Origin: Kribbella albertanoniae
GTDB lineage: Bacteria; Actinomycetota; Actinomycetes; Propionibacteriales; Kribbellaceae
Reading direction: 5' to 3'
Assembly (NCBI RefSeq): GCF_004348455.1
Contig: NZ_SMKA01000005.1
Span: 40,884-104,883 of the forward strand
Length of the DNA stretch: 64,000 bases
Positions 1 through 8,626 of this stretch are shown one piece after another (within the stretch, counting starts at the first letter, position 1; every line of letters starts with the position of its first letter). Under the pieces are notes generated by a model. The model was not told the origin of the DNA, did no database searches, and saw only the letters and a program-made list of their open reading frames with translations. The position numbers and the translations under genes are program-made.

Positions 1-82
1 CAGTCACGGGCCGGCGGCCGCAATCACCTCGCCTCGAAGCACGTGCACGGGTGGGCTGAACTACCTCCGCCCCGGCCCGTGG

Positions 83-439
83 CTAGGTGATGCCGGCTTT
101 GGCGTCGAGGTGTTGGAGTAGGTTGTGGGCGGCCAGTTCGATTTTCTTGTGGCGCCATTCGGAGGCTCGGTAGACGCAGGTGATCAGGCCTGTTCGGTGG
201 ATGCGGCGGAGGTCGCCGTACACGAAGCCGTAGCGTGCCTTGGTCTCATCGCTCGCGCCTTCGGTGAGGCCGAGGTGCCAGGCCGAGTACTCGGCCCAGG
301 AATGCTTCTCCAGGAAGGCGTTCTGCGCATCTGCGCGCGGCTGCACCGAGCCCCAGTCGCTGTCGAGCACGTACTGGCGGGAGTCGATCAGCTTCCGCGC
401 GTACTCGACCGCGACCTCGTTGACCTCGTAGTTGGCCAT
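83..439 (-). CDS. conserved hypothetical protein, 118 aa
   Basis: A small soluble protein rich in Glu, Arg, Tyr and Trp, with no signal peptide or membrane segment. Its composition and the even spread of aromatic residues (AEYSAWHLGLTE, YGFVYGDLRR) look like a folded globular domain. I recognise it only as a conserved actinobacterial hypothetical; no catalytic motif is visible and no function is proposed. It begins with ATG and reads away from the 511-888 gene on the same strand with a 70-base gap, so the two could be co-transcribed. Confidence 0.7.
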   Translation of the reverse strand: MANYEVNEVAVEYARKLIDSRQYVLDSDWGSVQPRADAQNAFLEKHSWAEYSAWHLGLTEGASDETKARYGFVYGDLRRIHRTGLITCVYRASEWRHKKIELAAHNLLQHLDAKAGIT

Positions 440-510
440 ACCAATGCCTGTTCCCAGCCGCTAACGCACCAGCTCATCAGATCAAGCCACGCCGGGCTGA
501 TGGTCAGAGC

Positions 511-888
511 TCACGGCCTGTTCGAGCCGACGAAGAACTCCGAGGCCAGCAGGCCGGCCACCAGAACGACCGGCAGGTAGACGGCGAAATGCCATCTGAA
601 CGTGGTGATCCTAGCCAGGATGGCCACCCCGATCGGTGCGTAGACGAAGCCGCTCATCACCGCGTAGGTCGAGGTCACATCAGTCATGTAGGCCAAGATA
701 TGGGTCGGCAATCCGACGATGCCGGCCGCGGCGTAGGCATAGCCGAACGCGCGGCCCGACGAGTTCGCCGGCAGCCACACCTTCCATCCAGGCGGCGGCG
801 GTCCCCAGCTCGGATCCGGCTGCCAGCCAGGCTTCGGCCGCCAACCCTCAGGTGGCGGCGGCCAGTTCGGTGGCGGGTTGTAGATCAT
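511..888 (-). CDS. proline-rich small membrane protein
   Basis: Predicted 125-residue protein. Residues 1-35 are a Pro/Trp/Gly-rich stretch (PPPPEGW, PPPPGW repeats) of the kind seen at the cytoplasmic N-terminus of many actinobacterial membrane proteins. Three hydrophobic segments follow, at about residues 48-66, 72-92 and 97-118. The ATG at 888 is preferred over an upstream in-frame start because GGGAG lies just before it. No enzymatic motif is seen, so the role is unknown. Confidence 0.55.
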   Translation of the reverse strand: MIYNPPPNWPPPPEGWRPKPGWQPDPSWGPPPPGWKVWLPANSSGRAFGYAYAAAGIVGLPTHILAYMTDVTSTYAVMSGFVYAPIGVAILARITTFRWHFAVYLPVVLVAGLLASEFFVGSNRP

Positions 889-1086
889 CCTCGGCTCCCG
901 TCGATCGGCCCTCGCTCTCCGAGTCTCCGCACCTCCCATGACATTTCGATGACAGCAAGACCGCCGACCAGCATTGCCCGCGGACCGCCGCCACTGACCA
1001 ACTCCGGCTGGCTGCGGGTCTCCCGCCTGGGGATCGAGTGAATCCGGGCGATTTGAGGGGTTGGTGAGTGGCTGGGGTCCGCTTTC

Positions 1087-1716
1087 TCAGTGAAGGGCAG
1101 GCTCGGGGTGCAGGGTGGCCAGCGGGAGGCCGGACAGGTGGAGGGTGGGGTGTAGCCAGTCGTTGAGGATGGGGGCTTCGGTGGCTAGGTGGTTGGCTAG
1201 TTCGGTGCGGCTCAGTTCGAAGACGTGGGCGGGGTTGCCGGTGAGGTCGACGACGGTTTGCATGAGGCGGCCGGCTTGTTCGTTCCAGAGGGGATCGTTG
1301 GCGTCGAGGTCGTCGGGGCGGATGAGCAGGAGCTCGACGTCGGACTCGAGGTCGCCGTCGGCGCGGGCCAGGGCGCCGTACACGGAGGCGTGGACCGGCG
1401 GGAGGCGCCAGGCGGTCAGTTCGTCGGCGATGCGGTTGACGAGGGCGGCGCGGAGGTCGGCCAGGAACTCGACGACCGGGGCAGCGAGGTGCTTGCGGTT
1501 CAGCCGGTAGGACAGGGAGTTGCCGGCGTCGTCGACGTGGACGAGGCCGGTGGCGGCGAGCCGCTGGAGGACCAGGCGGACCCCGGCCACACTGCCCTGA
1601 CCTGCAAGTTTGTGGACCTCACGCCCCGACAACCCCTCGTCCGCCCGAGCCAGGACCTGGAGGACCGGCCCGTCCAGGGAGGGGATCACGGTGCTGATCG
1701 GCGTCTTCAGGTCCAT
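1087..1716 (-). CDS. winged-helix / nucleotidyltransferase-like protein
   Basis: Protein of 209 residues starting MDLKTPISTV. The N-terminal 80 residues resemble a winged helix-turn-helix (PVLQVLARADEGLSGREVHKL, then RLVLQRLAATGLV). The C-terminal half resembles a minimal nucleotidyltransferase fold: an H-x-S-V-Y-G-A-L-A-R stretch, then an acidic ESDVELLLI strand as in the MNT/KNTase family. Such HTH-MNT fusions act as regulators or as antitoxin-like AMPylators, but the role here is not known. It lies 73 bases downstream of the PRTase/DprA pair on the same strand and may be part of that unit. The ATG at 1716 is chosen because the codons before it are low-complexity. Confidence 0.6.
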   Translation of the reverse strand: MDLKTPISTVIPSLDGPVLQVLARADEGLSGREVHKLAGQGSVAGVRLVLQRLAATGLVHVDDAGNSLSYRLNRKHLAAPVVEFLADLRAALVNRIADELTAWRLPPVHASVYGALARADGDLESDVELLLIRPDDLDANDPLWNEQAGRLMQTVVDLTGNPAHVFELSRTELANHLATEAPILNDWLHPTLHLSGLPLATLHPEPALH

Positions 1717-1789
1717 GACGAGACAGTAGTAACCGATCAGCTCCGCAGAGTAATCATCCTGATCTGGAAGTATTCCTGGGCGGCGGCGA

Positions 1790-2524
1790 TCAGCCGTCCA
1801 GGGCGCAGACCGAGAGGTCGAACTCTGCCGCACGCGCTCGCTCGACCAGCGCCTTCGACCCCGCGTGGGCACCGTTCACATGGCGACCCAGGACAACGGT
1901 CACGACAGCCTGCGCACCCGACACCTTCAAGGCATGAGCAAGCGACTGTGCCCTCGAGCCCGTGGTCCAGGTGTCATCAAGCAGCAGGACCCGAGCCCCG
2001 TCGACCGGGGGTGCGACGAAGCGATCGGGCTGGAAGGTTCGGTCGTCGGGGGGATGGTGCGCACCGATTGCGACTGCCAGAAACGGCAACGACAGACCTG
2101 GAGCGAGGAGCGCTTGAAGCGGATGTATCCCAGTCCGTCCACGGGTGCTCGGAACTACTGCCGCGTGGGTCAGGCGGCCGCCCGCTGGACCTTCGAGGCA
2201 GCGTCGATGCGTGCCGAGGAACAGCATGCCGAGCGCGCGAAGCGCGCCACGAGCCGCCTGCGAGGGATGCTCGAACTTGTAGGTGGCCAGATGGTGCGCG
2301 TGCTGCTTACCCTTCAGCGCATAGGCGATCGGCACGACAGCGTCCGCGATCATCCTGCTTCCGTCTCGATGACTCCGGCAGGGAAAGCAGATGTCGTAGG
2401 CATCCTTGGCGGCCGATCTGCAGACACGGCAGATGCCAGGTCCCTCGGGCAATGGGTTACGCAGAAAGACTGCCTGGCGGGCCACCGACGCCCGGAACGA
2501 CTCCAGTGGATCAGAACTGGACAA
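1790..2524 (-). CDS. ComF-like phosphoribosyltransferase
   Basis: Type I PRTase of 244 residues. The N-terminus carries a four-Cys zinc ribbon (CRVC near residue 32, CFPC near residue 46), as in ComF. The PRPP-binding loop near residues 168-185 reads LLLDDTWTTGS, the classic D-D-T-x-T-T-G signature. The reading frame begins with TTG at 2524; a GTG at residue 14 is an alternative. It overlaps the upstream dprA-like gene by 14 bases, which implies coupled translation. ComF proteins act in DNA uptake in naturally competent bacteria. The direct fusion-like pairing with a DprA homologue and an SOS box suggests DNA-damage or foreign-DNA handling here (inference). Confidence 0.85.
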   Translation of the reverse strand: MSSSDPLESFRASVARQAVFLRNPLPEGPGICRVCRSAAKDAYDICFPCRSHRDGSRMIADAVVPIAYALKGKQHAHHLATYKFEHPSQAARGALRALGMLFLGTHRRCLEGPAGGRLTHAAVVPSTRGRTGIHPLQALLAPGLSLPFLAVAIGAHHPPDDRTFQPDRFVAPPVDGARVLLLDDTWTTGSRAQSLAHALKVSGAQAVVTVVLGRHVNGAHAGSKALVERARAAEFDLSVCALDG

Positions 2525-3443
2525 CGGTCGACAGTTCCTGCGGCGACTCGAAGCCTCCGGCAGCTTCGGCGACCAGCTTCTCGGTCACCGCCAGAAGTTC
2601 CTCGGTGTTGTCCACGACGTACACGCCGGGACGCTCCGCGTAGTCGCGAGCCCAGTCATGCTCGAGTAGCTCACGCGGCATCACGACCGGCCGTCCGTGC
2701 TGCAGCGCCAGCCGCGCCTGGATCCGGGCGCCACTGCGCCACGGCGCCTCGACCACGACAGTGGCAGCGGCGTACCCACTCATCACCGCGTTGCGCATCG
2801 GAAAGGTCTGCTTCGTCGGGGCACCGTCGGGCCAGAACTGGCTGAGTACCAGACCCCTCCGACCGATCTCCTGCTGCAACTGGGCGTTGGCTGCCGGGTA
2901 GGCGCGCCGAATGCCAGTCCCGATCACAGCGACGGTCCGGCCCTGCGCCTGCAGTGCGGCCGTGTGGGCTGCGGTATCGATTCCGGCGGCAAGCCCACTG
3001 ACAACCGTCACATCATTCCTCGCGAGCGCCGTAGCGACCGTACGAGCGATACCAAGCCCCCGCGCACTGGCCTGCCGGGTACCCACGACGGCGACAGCTC
3101 TTCGATCATCACGCACTTCACCCCGCGTGAAGATGACCGGAGGCAGTTGATGAACATCACGAAGCTGTGCCGGGTAGCTCGAGTCGTAGAAGGCGTGAAC
3201 GCCGATACCTTCTGCTTCCCACTGCTGGATGTCGCGCTCGGCCTTGTCCAGAGCAGCCTGGGCATCACCCACCGCGAAGAGCACGTCACCCCCAGCGAGA
3301 TATCGCTCCAGGACTACCGTCGCGCTTCCCAGCTCCAGGACTTCGGCGGTCACCTCCGCCCAGCGGACCCCAGGTTGCTGCAGCAGCGCAACCAGCGCGG
3401 CCCTCTCTGCCCGGATCGGCTCCACGAACCAGATGTTATCCAT
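2511..3443 (-). CDS. dprA-like: DprA/Smf-like DNA-processing protein
   Basis: Protein of 310 residues with the DprA/LOG Rossmann core at about residues 110-280. Visible motifs are VVGTRQAS (usually GSR-x-AS), SGLAAGIDTAAH, AVIGTGI, FPMRNAVMSG and VVVEA with SGA. The usual SE-x-P-x-G motif is changed to SQFWPDG. DprA loads RecA on incoming single-stranded DNA in competent cells; many actinobacterial paralogues have unknown roles. The start ATG at 3443 has GAGG directly before it. A LexA-type box lies 51 bases upstream and a ComF-like PRTase overlaps its 3' end. The N-terminal 100 residues are not recognised. Confidence 0.85.
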   Translation of the reverse strand: MDNIWFVEPIRAERAALVALLQQPGVRWAEVTAEVLELGSATVVLERYLAGGDVLFAVGDAQAALDKAERDIQQWEAEGIGVHAFYDSSYPAQLRDVHQLPPVIFTRGEVRDDRRAVAVVGTRQASARGLGIARTVATALARNDVTVVSGLAAGIDTAAHTAALQAQGRTVAVIGTGIRRAYPAANAQLQQEIGRRGLVLSQFWPDGAPTKQTFPMRNAVMSGYAAATVVVEAPWRSGARIQARLALQHGRPVVMPRELLEHDWARDYAERPGVYVVDNTEELLAVTEKLVAEAAGGFESPQELSTVVQF

Positions 3444-3493
3444 CCTCAAGCACCTGCTGTCGCAGCAACACTGCGCTCTCTCAAATCGAGACT

Positions 3494-3509
3494 TCGAACA
3501 TTTGCTCGA
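3494..3509 (-). promoter_or_regulatory. candidate LexA (SOS) box upstream of dprA-like gene
   Basis: TCGAACATTTGCTCGA matches the actinobacterial SOS consensus TCGAAC-N4-GTTCGA at 11 of 12 defined positions. It ends 51 bases before the dprA-like ATG, next to an AT-rich TATATT element that could be a -10. SOS induction of the dprA/PRTase unit is inferred. Confidence 0.7.
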
Positions 3510-3532
3510 ATATATCAGAGAAGCAGAGCGAC

Positions 3533-4354
3533 TCAGCCTTTGACGGCGCCTGTGAGGCCGTTGACGATGTAGCGCTGGAACAGCAGGGCCAGTAGCACCG
3601 GGGGCAGAGCAGCCAGTACGCCGCCTGCGGCCACCAGGCCGAAGTCCGATGAGAACTTGCCGGTGAACTCGGCGATCGCGACCGGGATCGTTTTGGAGTT
3701 CGTGGTCGAGGTGAAGATCAGCGAGTACAGGAACTCGTCCCACGCGAGCAGGAAGCCGAACATCGCGGTCGCGACGATCCCGGGGCGGGCCAGCGGAAGC
3801 ACGATCCGGACCAGCGCACCCAGCCGCGAGCAGCCGTCGACGCGGGCCGCGTCCTCCAGTTCGGGCGGGAGGCTGAGGTAGAAGTTGCTCATGGTCCACA
3901 GGCAGAACGGCGTGACGATCGAGCAGTAGGTGACGATCAGGCCGAGCTGGGTGTCGAGCAGATGCAGGTTCGCCAGGGCCAGGTAGAGCGGGATCACCAG
4001 CGCGATCGGCGGCAGCATGTAGATCGCCAGGAACGCGAACAACGTCGTACGGCGGAAGCGGAATCGCAGGCGGGCGAACGCGTAGCCGCCCAGGCACCCG
4101 ACCACCAGCGAGATCAACGTGGTCGCCGATGCGACGACCAGGCTGTTCAGCATCGAGACCCGGAACGTGCCGGCGATCCCGTCGGTACCGGACGTGAAGA
4201 TGTCCTGATAACGCGAGAAGGTCGGATGTGTCGGCAGGAGCGAGCCGTTGTTCAGCTCGTCGGCCGGGGACAGGCTCGAGATCACCAGCCAGCTGAACGG
4301 AGCCAGTACGACGATCGCCAGCAGACCGCACATCGCGTATTGGAACTTGCGCAT
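3533..4354 (-). CDS. carbohydrate ABC transporter permease (MalG type)
   Basis: Inner-membrane permease of 273 residues with about six transmembrane segments. The EAA loop near residues 180-200 reads ELEDAARVDGCSRLGALVRIVLP, the contact site for the ATPase. The length and the C-terminal tail NGLTGAVKG are typical of the second permease of CUT1 sugar importers. It overlaps the first permease by one base (TGATG). No ATP-binding subunit is encoded nearby, so a shared MsiK-type ATPase is likely to energise it (family knowledge; inference here). Confidence 0.9.
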   Translation of the reverse strand: MRKFQYAMCGLLAIVVLAPFSWLVISSLSPADELNNGSLLPTHPTFSRYQDIFTSGTDGIAGTFRVSMLNSLVVASATTLISLVVGCLGGYAFARLRFRFRRTTLFAFLAIYMLPPIALVIPLYLALANLHLLDTQLGLIVTYCSIVTPFCLWTMSNFYLSLPPELEDAARVDGCSRLGALVRIVLPLARPGIVATAMFGFLLAWDEFLYSLIFTSTTNSKTIPVAIAEFTGKFSSDFGLVAAGGVLAALPPVLLALLFQRYIVNGLTGAVKG

Positions 4355-5232
4355 CAGACCCCCGCCATCTGGTTCTGCCGGAGCACCCGCAGGTAGAACA
4401 TCGCCAGCGCTCCGACCGCAATCACGATCAGATACGCGAGCGCGGCGCCGTACCCGAAGAGCTGGTTCGAGAACGCCTGCAGATAGGTGTAGAAGGCAAC
4501 GGTCTGGGTGCCGGACGCGGGACCGCCGCCGGTCATCACGTAGACGATGTCGAACACCTTGAACGCCTCGATCGTGCGGAGTACCAGCACCACCGCGATA
4601 CTCGGCTTCAGCAGCGGTACGACGACCTGCCAGAAGGTGCGCCAGGTCGAGGCGCCGTCCACCACTGCTGCCTCGCGCAGTTCGTTCGGGATCGTCTGCA
4701 ATCCGGCGAGCAGGAAGAACGCGACGATCGAGGTGTTCTTCCAGACGTCGGCGACGATCACCATGTTCAACGCCAGGAACGGCGAGCCCAGCCACTGGAT
4801 CTCGGTCCCGAGCAGCTGGTTGAGGACGCCGTACTGGCCGTTGTCGATCCAGCGCCACAAGGCACCGTTGACGATCGTCGGCAGCGCCCACGGCAGCACG
4901 ACCAGGCTGCGCCACAACCATTTGAAGCGTAGCGGCGCGTTCAGTAGCAGCGCGACGCCCATGCCGAGGACGAGCTCGGCCGCGGTCGAGACCACCGTGA
5001 AGTACGCCGTGTGCCCGAGCACCGGGTAGAACGACGGGTCGCTGAAAACCTTGGCGTAGTTGCTCAGCCCGGCGAACGGATAGCTGCCGGGCATCGCGCT
5101 GTCGACCTTGTAGAACGACATCAGCAGCGTCCGGAGTACCGGGTAGAGCACCACACCGAAGACGACTGTTGCCGCAGGCAACAACAGGAACAGCGCGAAC
5201 CGCCCCTCGCCGCGGACCCGCACCGGTTTCAC
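4354..5232 (-). CDS. carbohydrate ABC transporter permease (MalF type)
   Basis: 292-residue permease beginning with GTG at 5232, inside a GTGA overlap with the binding-protein gene. It has six hydrophobic segments and an EAA-type loop (ELREAAVVDGASTWRTFWQV) near residues 190-210. It forms the transmembrane pair with the downstream MalG-type subunit. Its frame stays open far upstream, but the upstream extension has shadow-like composition and the coupled GTG is the sensible start. Confidence 0.9.
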   Translation of the reverse strand: MKPVRVRGEGRFALFLLLPAATVVFGVVLYPVLRTLLMSFYKVDSAMPGSYPFAGLSNYAKVFSDPSFYPVLGHTAYFTVVSTAAELVLGMGVALLLNAPLRFKWLWRSLVVLPWALPTIVNGALWRWIDNGQYGVLNQLLGTEIQWLGSPFLALNMVIVADVWKNTSIVAFFLLAGLQTIPNELREAAVVDGASTWRTFWQVVVPLLKPSIAVVLVLRTIEAFKVFDIVYVMTGGGPASGTQTVAFYTYLQAFSNQLFGYGAALAYLIVIAVGALAMFYLRVLRQNQMAGV

Positions 5233-6521
5233 GACTGCAGCAAGCTGTTCGCCTTGTCCGCCGCGTCGTCGAGCGCCTTCTGCGCCAGCTTGCGCCCGAG
5301 CAATGCGTTCTGCAACTCGGCCTGCAGTACCTGCGAGAAGGCGTTGTAGCTCTTCGCCTGCGGCCGCAGGATCAGGTCGTCCAGCTGCTTCTTCGCCTGC
5401 GGGACGACGGCCGGGTTCGTCTTGATGACGGCATCTTCGTCGTACGACGTCGCCCAGACCGGCAGCGAGGAGAGCGCGTACTTCTCCTGCTCGGGCTGGC
5501 TGGTCAGGTGCGAGATGTACTTGAACGCAGCGGCCTGGTTCTTGCTGCCCGCGGTGACGCACAGCGCCATCCCGCCGTTCACCCCCGGCCGGCCGACACT
5601 CCCCTTCGGCGTCTGCGCGACCTGAACCTTGCCGACGACCTTGCACTGCTTGGCGTCGTTGGCCGCGCCGTACATGTAGGTCCAGTTCAGTACGATGCTG
5701 GCCTGGCCGGCTTGGAAGACGCGCTGTACGTCGGCCTCCAGCGACTGGGTCGACGCCGGGTTGGTCAGTCCGTCGACGATCGTCTGCCGCATCCACTCCA
5801 ACGCCTGGACCCCTCCACCGGCGTTGAAAGCGACCTTGCCCGAGTCGTCGAGAAACTTGCCACCCATCGCACCGAGCAGCTGGGCGTAGTCACAGACCAG
5901 CGCCTCGGCCTGCTGCCAGGACCAGATGAACGGGTACTTCACGACGCCCGATTGCTTCAGCCGGCGGGCCGACTTCAGCGTTCCTTCCCAGGTGTCGAGC
6001 CACTGCGGGTTCGCGTTGGCCACGTCCAGGTGCTGGGTGTTCAGGAACAGGTACTTGGTGTCCATGATCCACGGGACGCCGTACAACTTGTCGTCGTACT
6101 CGGCGGTGTCGATCGCGCCGGCGAGCATCTCGGTCTTCCACTCGGCCGGCCACTGTCCACTCACGTCGGTGATCATCTTCTTGCTGCCGAACTCGGCCGG
6201 CCAGATCACGTCGATCAGCACCACGTCGTACGTCCCGGCCGGCCCGGCGGCGACGATCTTGTCGTGCAACGCCTCGTAGGCGACGAACTCCGGAGTGACC
6301 TTGATGCCCGGGTTCGCGGCCGTGAACGAGGCCGTCATCTTGGTGACGTCCGCCTCGGTGTACGCCGCCTGCTTCATGAACAGCGCCCGGATCTCACCGC
6401 TGCTCCCACTGCCCTGATCCCCCGTGGTCGCGCCCTTGCCCCCGCTGCACGCAGCCAGCAAGGCCGCCAGCCCGGCCCCACCGGCCGTCCTCAGCACAGT
6501 CCGCCTGTCGATCGCCACCAT
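5229..6521 (-). CDS. sugar-binding lipoprotein of ABC importer (family 1)
   Basis: 430-residue extracellular solute-binding protein. The N-terminus has a twin-Arg motif (DRRTVLR) followed by a hydrophobic stretch and the lipobox LAAC, so it is probably a Tat- or Sec-exported lipoprotein. The body matches family 1 binding proteins (YDVVLIDVIWPAEF, YGVPWIMDTKYLFLN). It is the first gene of the three-gene importer operon, with a palindrome 24 bases upstream of the start. The substrate is not evident; oligosaccharides such as maltose-, trehalose- or chitobiose-like sugars are usual for the family. Confidence 0.9.
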   Translation of the reverse strand: MVAIDRRTVLRTAGGAGLAALLAACSGGKGATTGDQGSGSSGEIRALFMKQAAYTEADVTKMTASFTAANPGIKVTPEFVAYEALHDKIVAAGPAGTYDVVLIDVIWPAEFGSKKMITDVSGQWPAEWKTEMLAGAIDTAEYDDKLYGVPWIMDTKYLFLNTQHLDVANANPQWLDTWEGTLKSARRLKQSGVVKYPFIWSWQQAEALVCDYAQLLGAMGGKFLDDSGKVAFNAGGGVQALEWMRQTIVDGLTNPASTQSLEADVQRVFQAGQASIVLNWTYMYGAANDAKQCKVVGKVQVAQTPKGSVGRPGVNGGMALCVTAGSKNQAAAFKYISHLTSQPEQEKYALSSLPVWATSYDEDAVIKTNPAVVPQAKKQLDDLILRPQAKSYNAFSQVLQAELQNALLGRKLAQKALDDAADKANSLLQS

Positions 6522-6544
6522 CGCCCCACTCCAGGTCAGTATTT

Positions 6545-6563
6545 GTTAGGTAACTTTCCTAAC
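6545..6563 (-). promoter_or_regulatory. palindromic operator of the sugar importer
   Basis: GTTAGG-7 bases-CCTAAC is a perfect 6-bp inverted repeat within AT-rich sequence, 24-42 bases before the importer start. The form resembles operators of ROK or LacI/GntR sugar repressors. A ROK gene lies at 34506-35717 and is one candidate regulator; that link is speculative. Confidence 0.5.
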
Positions 6564-6631
6564 ATACGGAGTATCGTCAGGCCCGCCGACCGAGTCAAGG
6601 ATTTCGGCCGCGCTCGCCAGGCGGACCGGCT

Positions 6632-6698
6632 CACCTTGGGCACGCATCAACCACTTGCCGGGCCGCGCACTTGGTTGAACCGTGCTCAACGTCGTACT
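6632..6698. repeat. dispersed palindromic repeat family 1, copy A
   Basis: Read on the minus strand, this copy runs GTACGACGTTGAGCACGG, then about 22 bases, then GTGGTTGATGCGTGCCCAAG. The TTGAGCAC and GTGC-CAA segments can pair. It shares order, spacing and most bases with copies at 38021-38119 and 44221-44290. It overlaps the last bases of the epoxide hydrolase gene, so it may serve as its 3' hairpin. Confidence 0.6.
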
Positions 6699-7783
6699 GG
6701 CTTGGGCGGAGAGTGCTTGAAGAAGGTGTGGAGGTCGTTCACCAGGAGGGTGGGGGATTGGTGGGCGGCGTAGTGGCCGCCGGAATCGTGGTGGGTCCAG
6801 GTGGTGATGTTGGTGTGGTCTCGGGTGGCGTAGGCGCGGATCGAGCGGAGGTCGTTGCGGAACTGGGAGAGGGCTAGAGGGACTGTGGTCGGGGCATCCG
6901 GTGGGGGTTGGTTCGCGTACTCGGCGTAGAGGCGCATGGCGGAGGCTGCGGTGCCGGTTAGCCAGTACGCCGTGATGTGGGTGAGCAGGGTGTCGCGGTC
7001 TAGGTCGCGCATGGCTTGGCGGTTCCAGGCGAGGAGGCCGACTGGGGAATCGTTCAGAGCGGTTCCGAGGATGTCGGGGCGTTGCTCGTGGACGTGGGCG
7101 TAGCAGCCGGATGAGCGTTGGAGTTCGCGCAGGCTGTCGAGGGCTGCGCGATCTTCGGGGCTCAGTGCGGTGCGGTCAGGCTCGGCGGTGGGTGGGTACG
7201 CCAGCCACTCACCTTCCGGGAAGCAGAACAGCTGCGTGACGTGTACGCCGGTCACCGCGTCCGGTGCGACTCGGCCCAGCTCCGGGGCGATGTGCGAACC
7301 CCAGTCGTTGCCGGCCGCGCCGTACCGGTGGTAGCCCAGCCGTTCCATCAACGTCGCCCAGGCGCGAGCGATCCGGCGTGGGCCCCAGCCGCGGTCCGGG
7401 GTCGGGCCGGACCAGGTGTAGCCGGGGAGGGACGGGATGACGAGGTCGTAGCCGACCTCGGTCAGCGGGGCGATCACGTCGACGTACTCGACGATCGAGC
7501 CCGGCCAACCGTGCGTGAGGATGAGCGGGAACGCATGAGGCTGGGGTGAGCGCACGTGCAGGAAGTGGACGTTCGTCCCGTCGATCGTCGTCGTGTACTG
7601 CGGGTATTGATTCAGCCGCCGCTCCCAGACCCGCCAGTCGTACTCGTCCCTCCAGTAGTCCACCAGCTTCCGCAGCTCCGGGTCGATCCCTCGGCGGACA
7701 TTGGCCAGTCGTTGGCGGAGGTCGGTGAGTTCGTCCTCCGGAACATCGATCACGTACGGCGTCAGTTCTGGCCCGCCAGCCAT
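6686..7783 (-). CDS. epoxide hydrolase (EHN-type alpha/beta hydrolase)
   Basis: 365-residue cytosolic enzyme. The N-terminal EHN domain (ELTPYVIDVPEDELTDLRQR) is followed by the hydrolase core with the HGWPGS oxyanion motif near residue 90. The nucleophile lies in GNDWGSH near residue 165, where Asp is the attacking residue of epoxide hydrolases. The catalytic His is in DSGGHYAAH near the end. It converts epoxides to diols; the substrate is unknown. The start at 7783 gives a coupled 22-base overlap with the next hydrolase gene upstream (7762-8589), so the two are translated together. Confidence 0.88.
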   Translation of the reverse strand: MAGGPELTPYVIDVPEDELTDLRQRLANVRRGIDPELRKLVDYWRDEYDWRVWERRLNQYPQYTTTIDGTNVHFLHVRSPQPHAFPLILTHGWPGSIVEYVDVIAPLTEVGYDLVIPSLPGYTWSGPTPDRGWGPRRIARAWATLMERLGYHRYGAAGNDWGSHIAPELGRVAPDAVTGVHVTQLFCFPEGEWLAYPPTAEPDRTALSPEDRAALDSLRELQRSSGCYAHVHEQRPDILGTALNDSPVGLLAWNRQAMRDLDRDTLLTHITAYWLTGTAASAMRLYAEYANQPPPDAPTTVPLALSQFRNDLRSIRAYATRDHTNITTWTHHDSGGHYAAHQSPTLLVNDLHTFFKHSPPKPVRR

Positions 7784-8589
7784 TCCAGTCCCTCCTCCGC
7801 GTGCTCGACGATGGTGAAGTGGCTCGCGCCTTCGTGGAGTTGCAGCGTGGCGGTCGGACAGTGCGCGGCGAGCCAGTCGCCGTGCGAGGGCGGGATGATG
7901 CGATCCGCGGTGCCGTGCAGCAGCAGGGTCGGCGCGGTGATCGCGCTGGGGTCGCAACCCCAAGGGCGCGTGTACGACGCATCGTCGTCGATCTGCCCGT
8001 ACGGTCCGGCATCGAGGCCGGGGCCGGCGACCTTGCCCAGCCAGCCCCACGGGCCCTCGAATAGCCGGTGGTCGGTAGCGGCGAAGCCGGCGTCGTACTC
8101 GAATCCTGAGTCGTGCAAGGCGGCTCGCACCTCGGCACCCGCGGCCGCGCTGCCGAGGGCGGCGACGCCGGACGGAACCATGCCGGTGAACCAGTCCAAA
8201 CCCTCAGCCCCGTACGGCGCGATCGCGGCCAGCGTGACGACGGCGCGCACCCGATCACCGAGTACGGCGGCGGTGCCGAGCGCGAAGGTTCCGCCGCCGG
8301 AGTAGCCGACGACCGCGAACCGATCGAGCCCGAGGGCATCCGCGAGAAACTCGGTGTCACGGGCTGTGGAGGCGACCGTTCGGCCACGGGCCACGGTAGA
8401 ACCGCCGTACCCGGGGCGGTCGAAGGAAATCCAGCGGAGGCCGAGGCGTTCCGCGGCTGCGAAGAGTGGTTCGGGTGGTGCACCGACGTTCGGGGTGCCG
8501 TGGTTCCAGATGACGGGTACGCCGTCCGATCCGGCGTCGTACACATGCAGCGTCCGGCCGTCGGCGAGTTGAAGGTTGTTCTCGATCAT
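7762..8589 (-). CDS. alpha/beta hydrolase
   Basis: 275-residue protein with a complete Ser-Asp-His triad: nucleophile in GYSGGG near residue 95, Asp in GTADRIIP near residue 225, His in EGASHF near residue 252. The oxyanion motif NHGTPN is at the expected N-terminal place. There is no signal peptide. It leads a two-gene unit with the epoxide hydrolase, and a GntR gene lies just upstream on the same strand. The substrate cannot be assigned from the sequence. Confidence 0.88.
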   Translation of the reverse strand: MIENNLQLADGRTLHVYDAGSDGVPVIWNHGTPNVGAPPEPLFAAAERLGLRWISFDRPGYGGSTVARGRTVASTARDTEFLADALGLDRFAVVGYSGGGTFALGTAAVLGDRVRAVVTLAAIAPYGAEGLDWFTGMVPSGVAALGSAAAGAEVRAALHDSGFEYDAGFAATDHRLFEGPWGWLGKVAGPGLDAGPYGQIDDDASYTRPWGCDPSAITAPTLLLHGTADRIIPPSHGDWLAAHCPTATLQLHEGASHFTIVEHAEEGLEWLAGQN

Positions 8590-8626
8590 GTCGGCGACGT
8601 CGGAGCGGGTCGGACGGCCTCGACAT

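Noticed and set aside
5..81. CACGGGCCGG at 5-14 and CCGGCCCGTG at 72-81 as a functional hairpin
   Set aside because: The 10-bp arms are separated by 57 bases and the left context is cut by the window edge, so chance or a truncated terminator cannot be told apart.
2511..4421. 636-residue frame joining the DprA-like protein to upstream sequence
   Set aside because: The upstream part overlaps the permease gene out of frame and has shadow composition. The recognisable protein starts at the ATG at 3443, behind the SOS box.
4354..5796. Long minus-strand frame extending the MalF-type permease upstream to 480 residues
   Set aside because: The upstream 190 residues are Arg/Ala/Gly-rich and lie in the coding region of the binding protein in another frame. 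The GTG at 5232 in a coupled overlap fits the family length.
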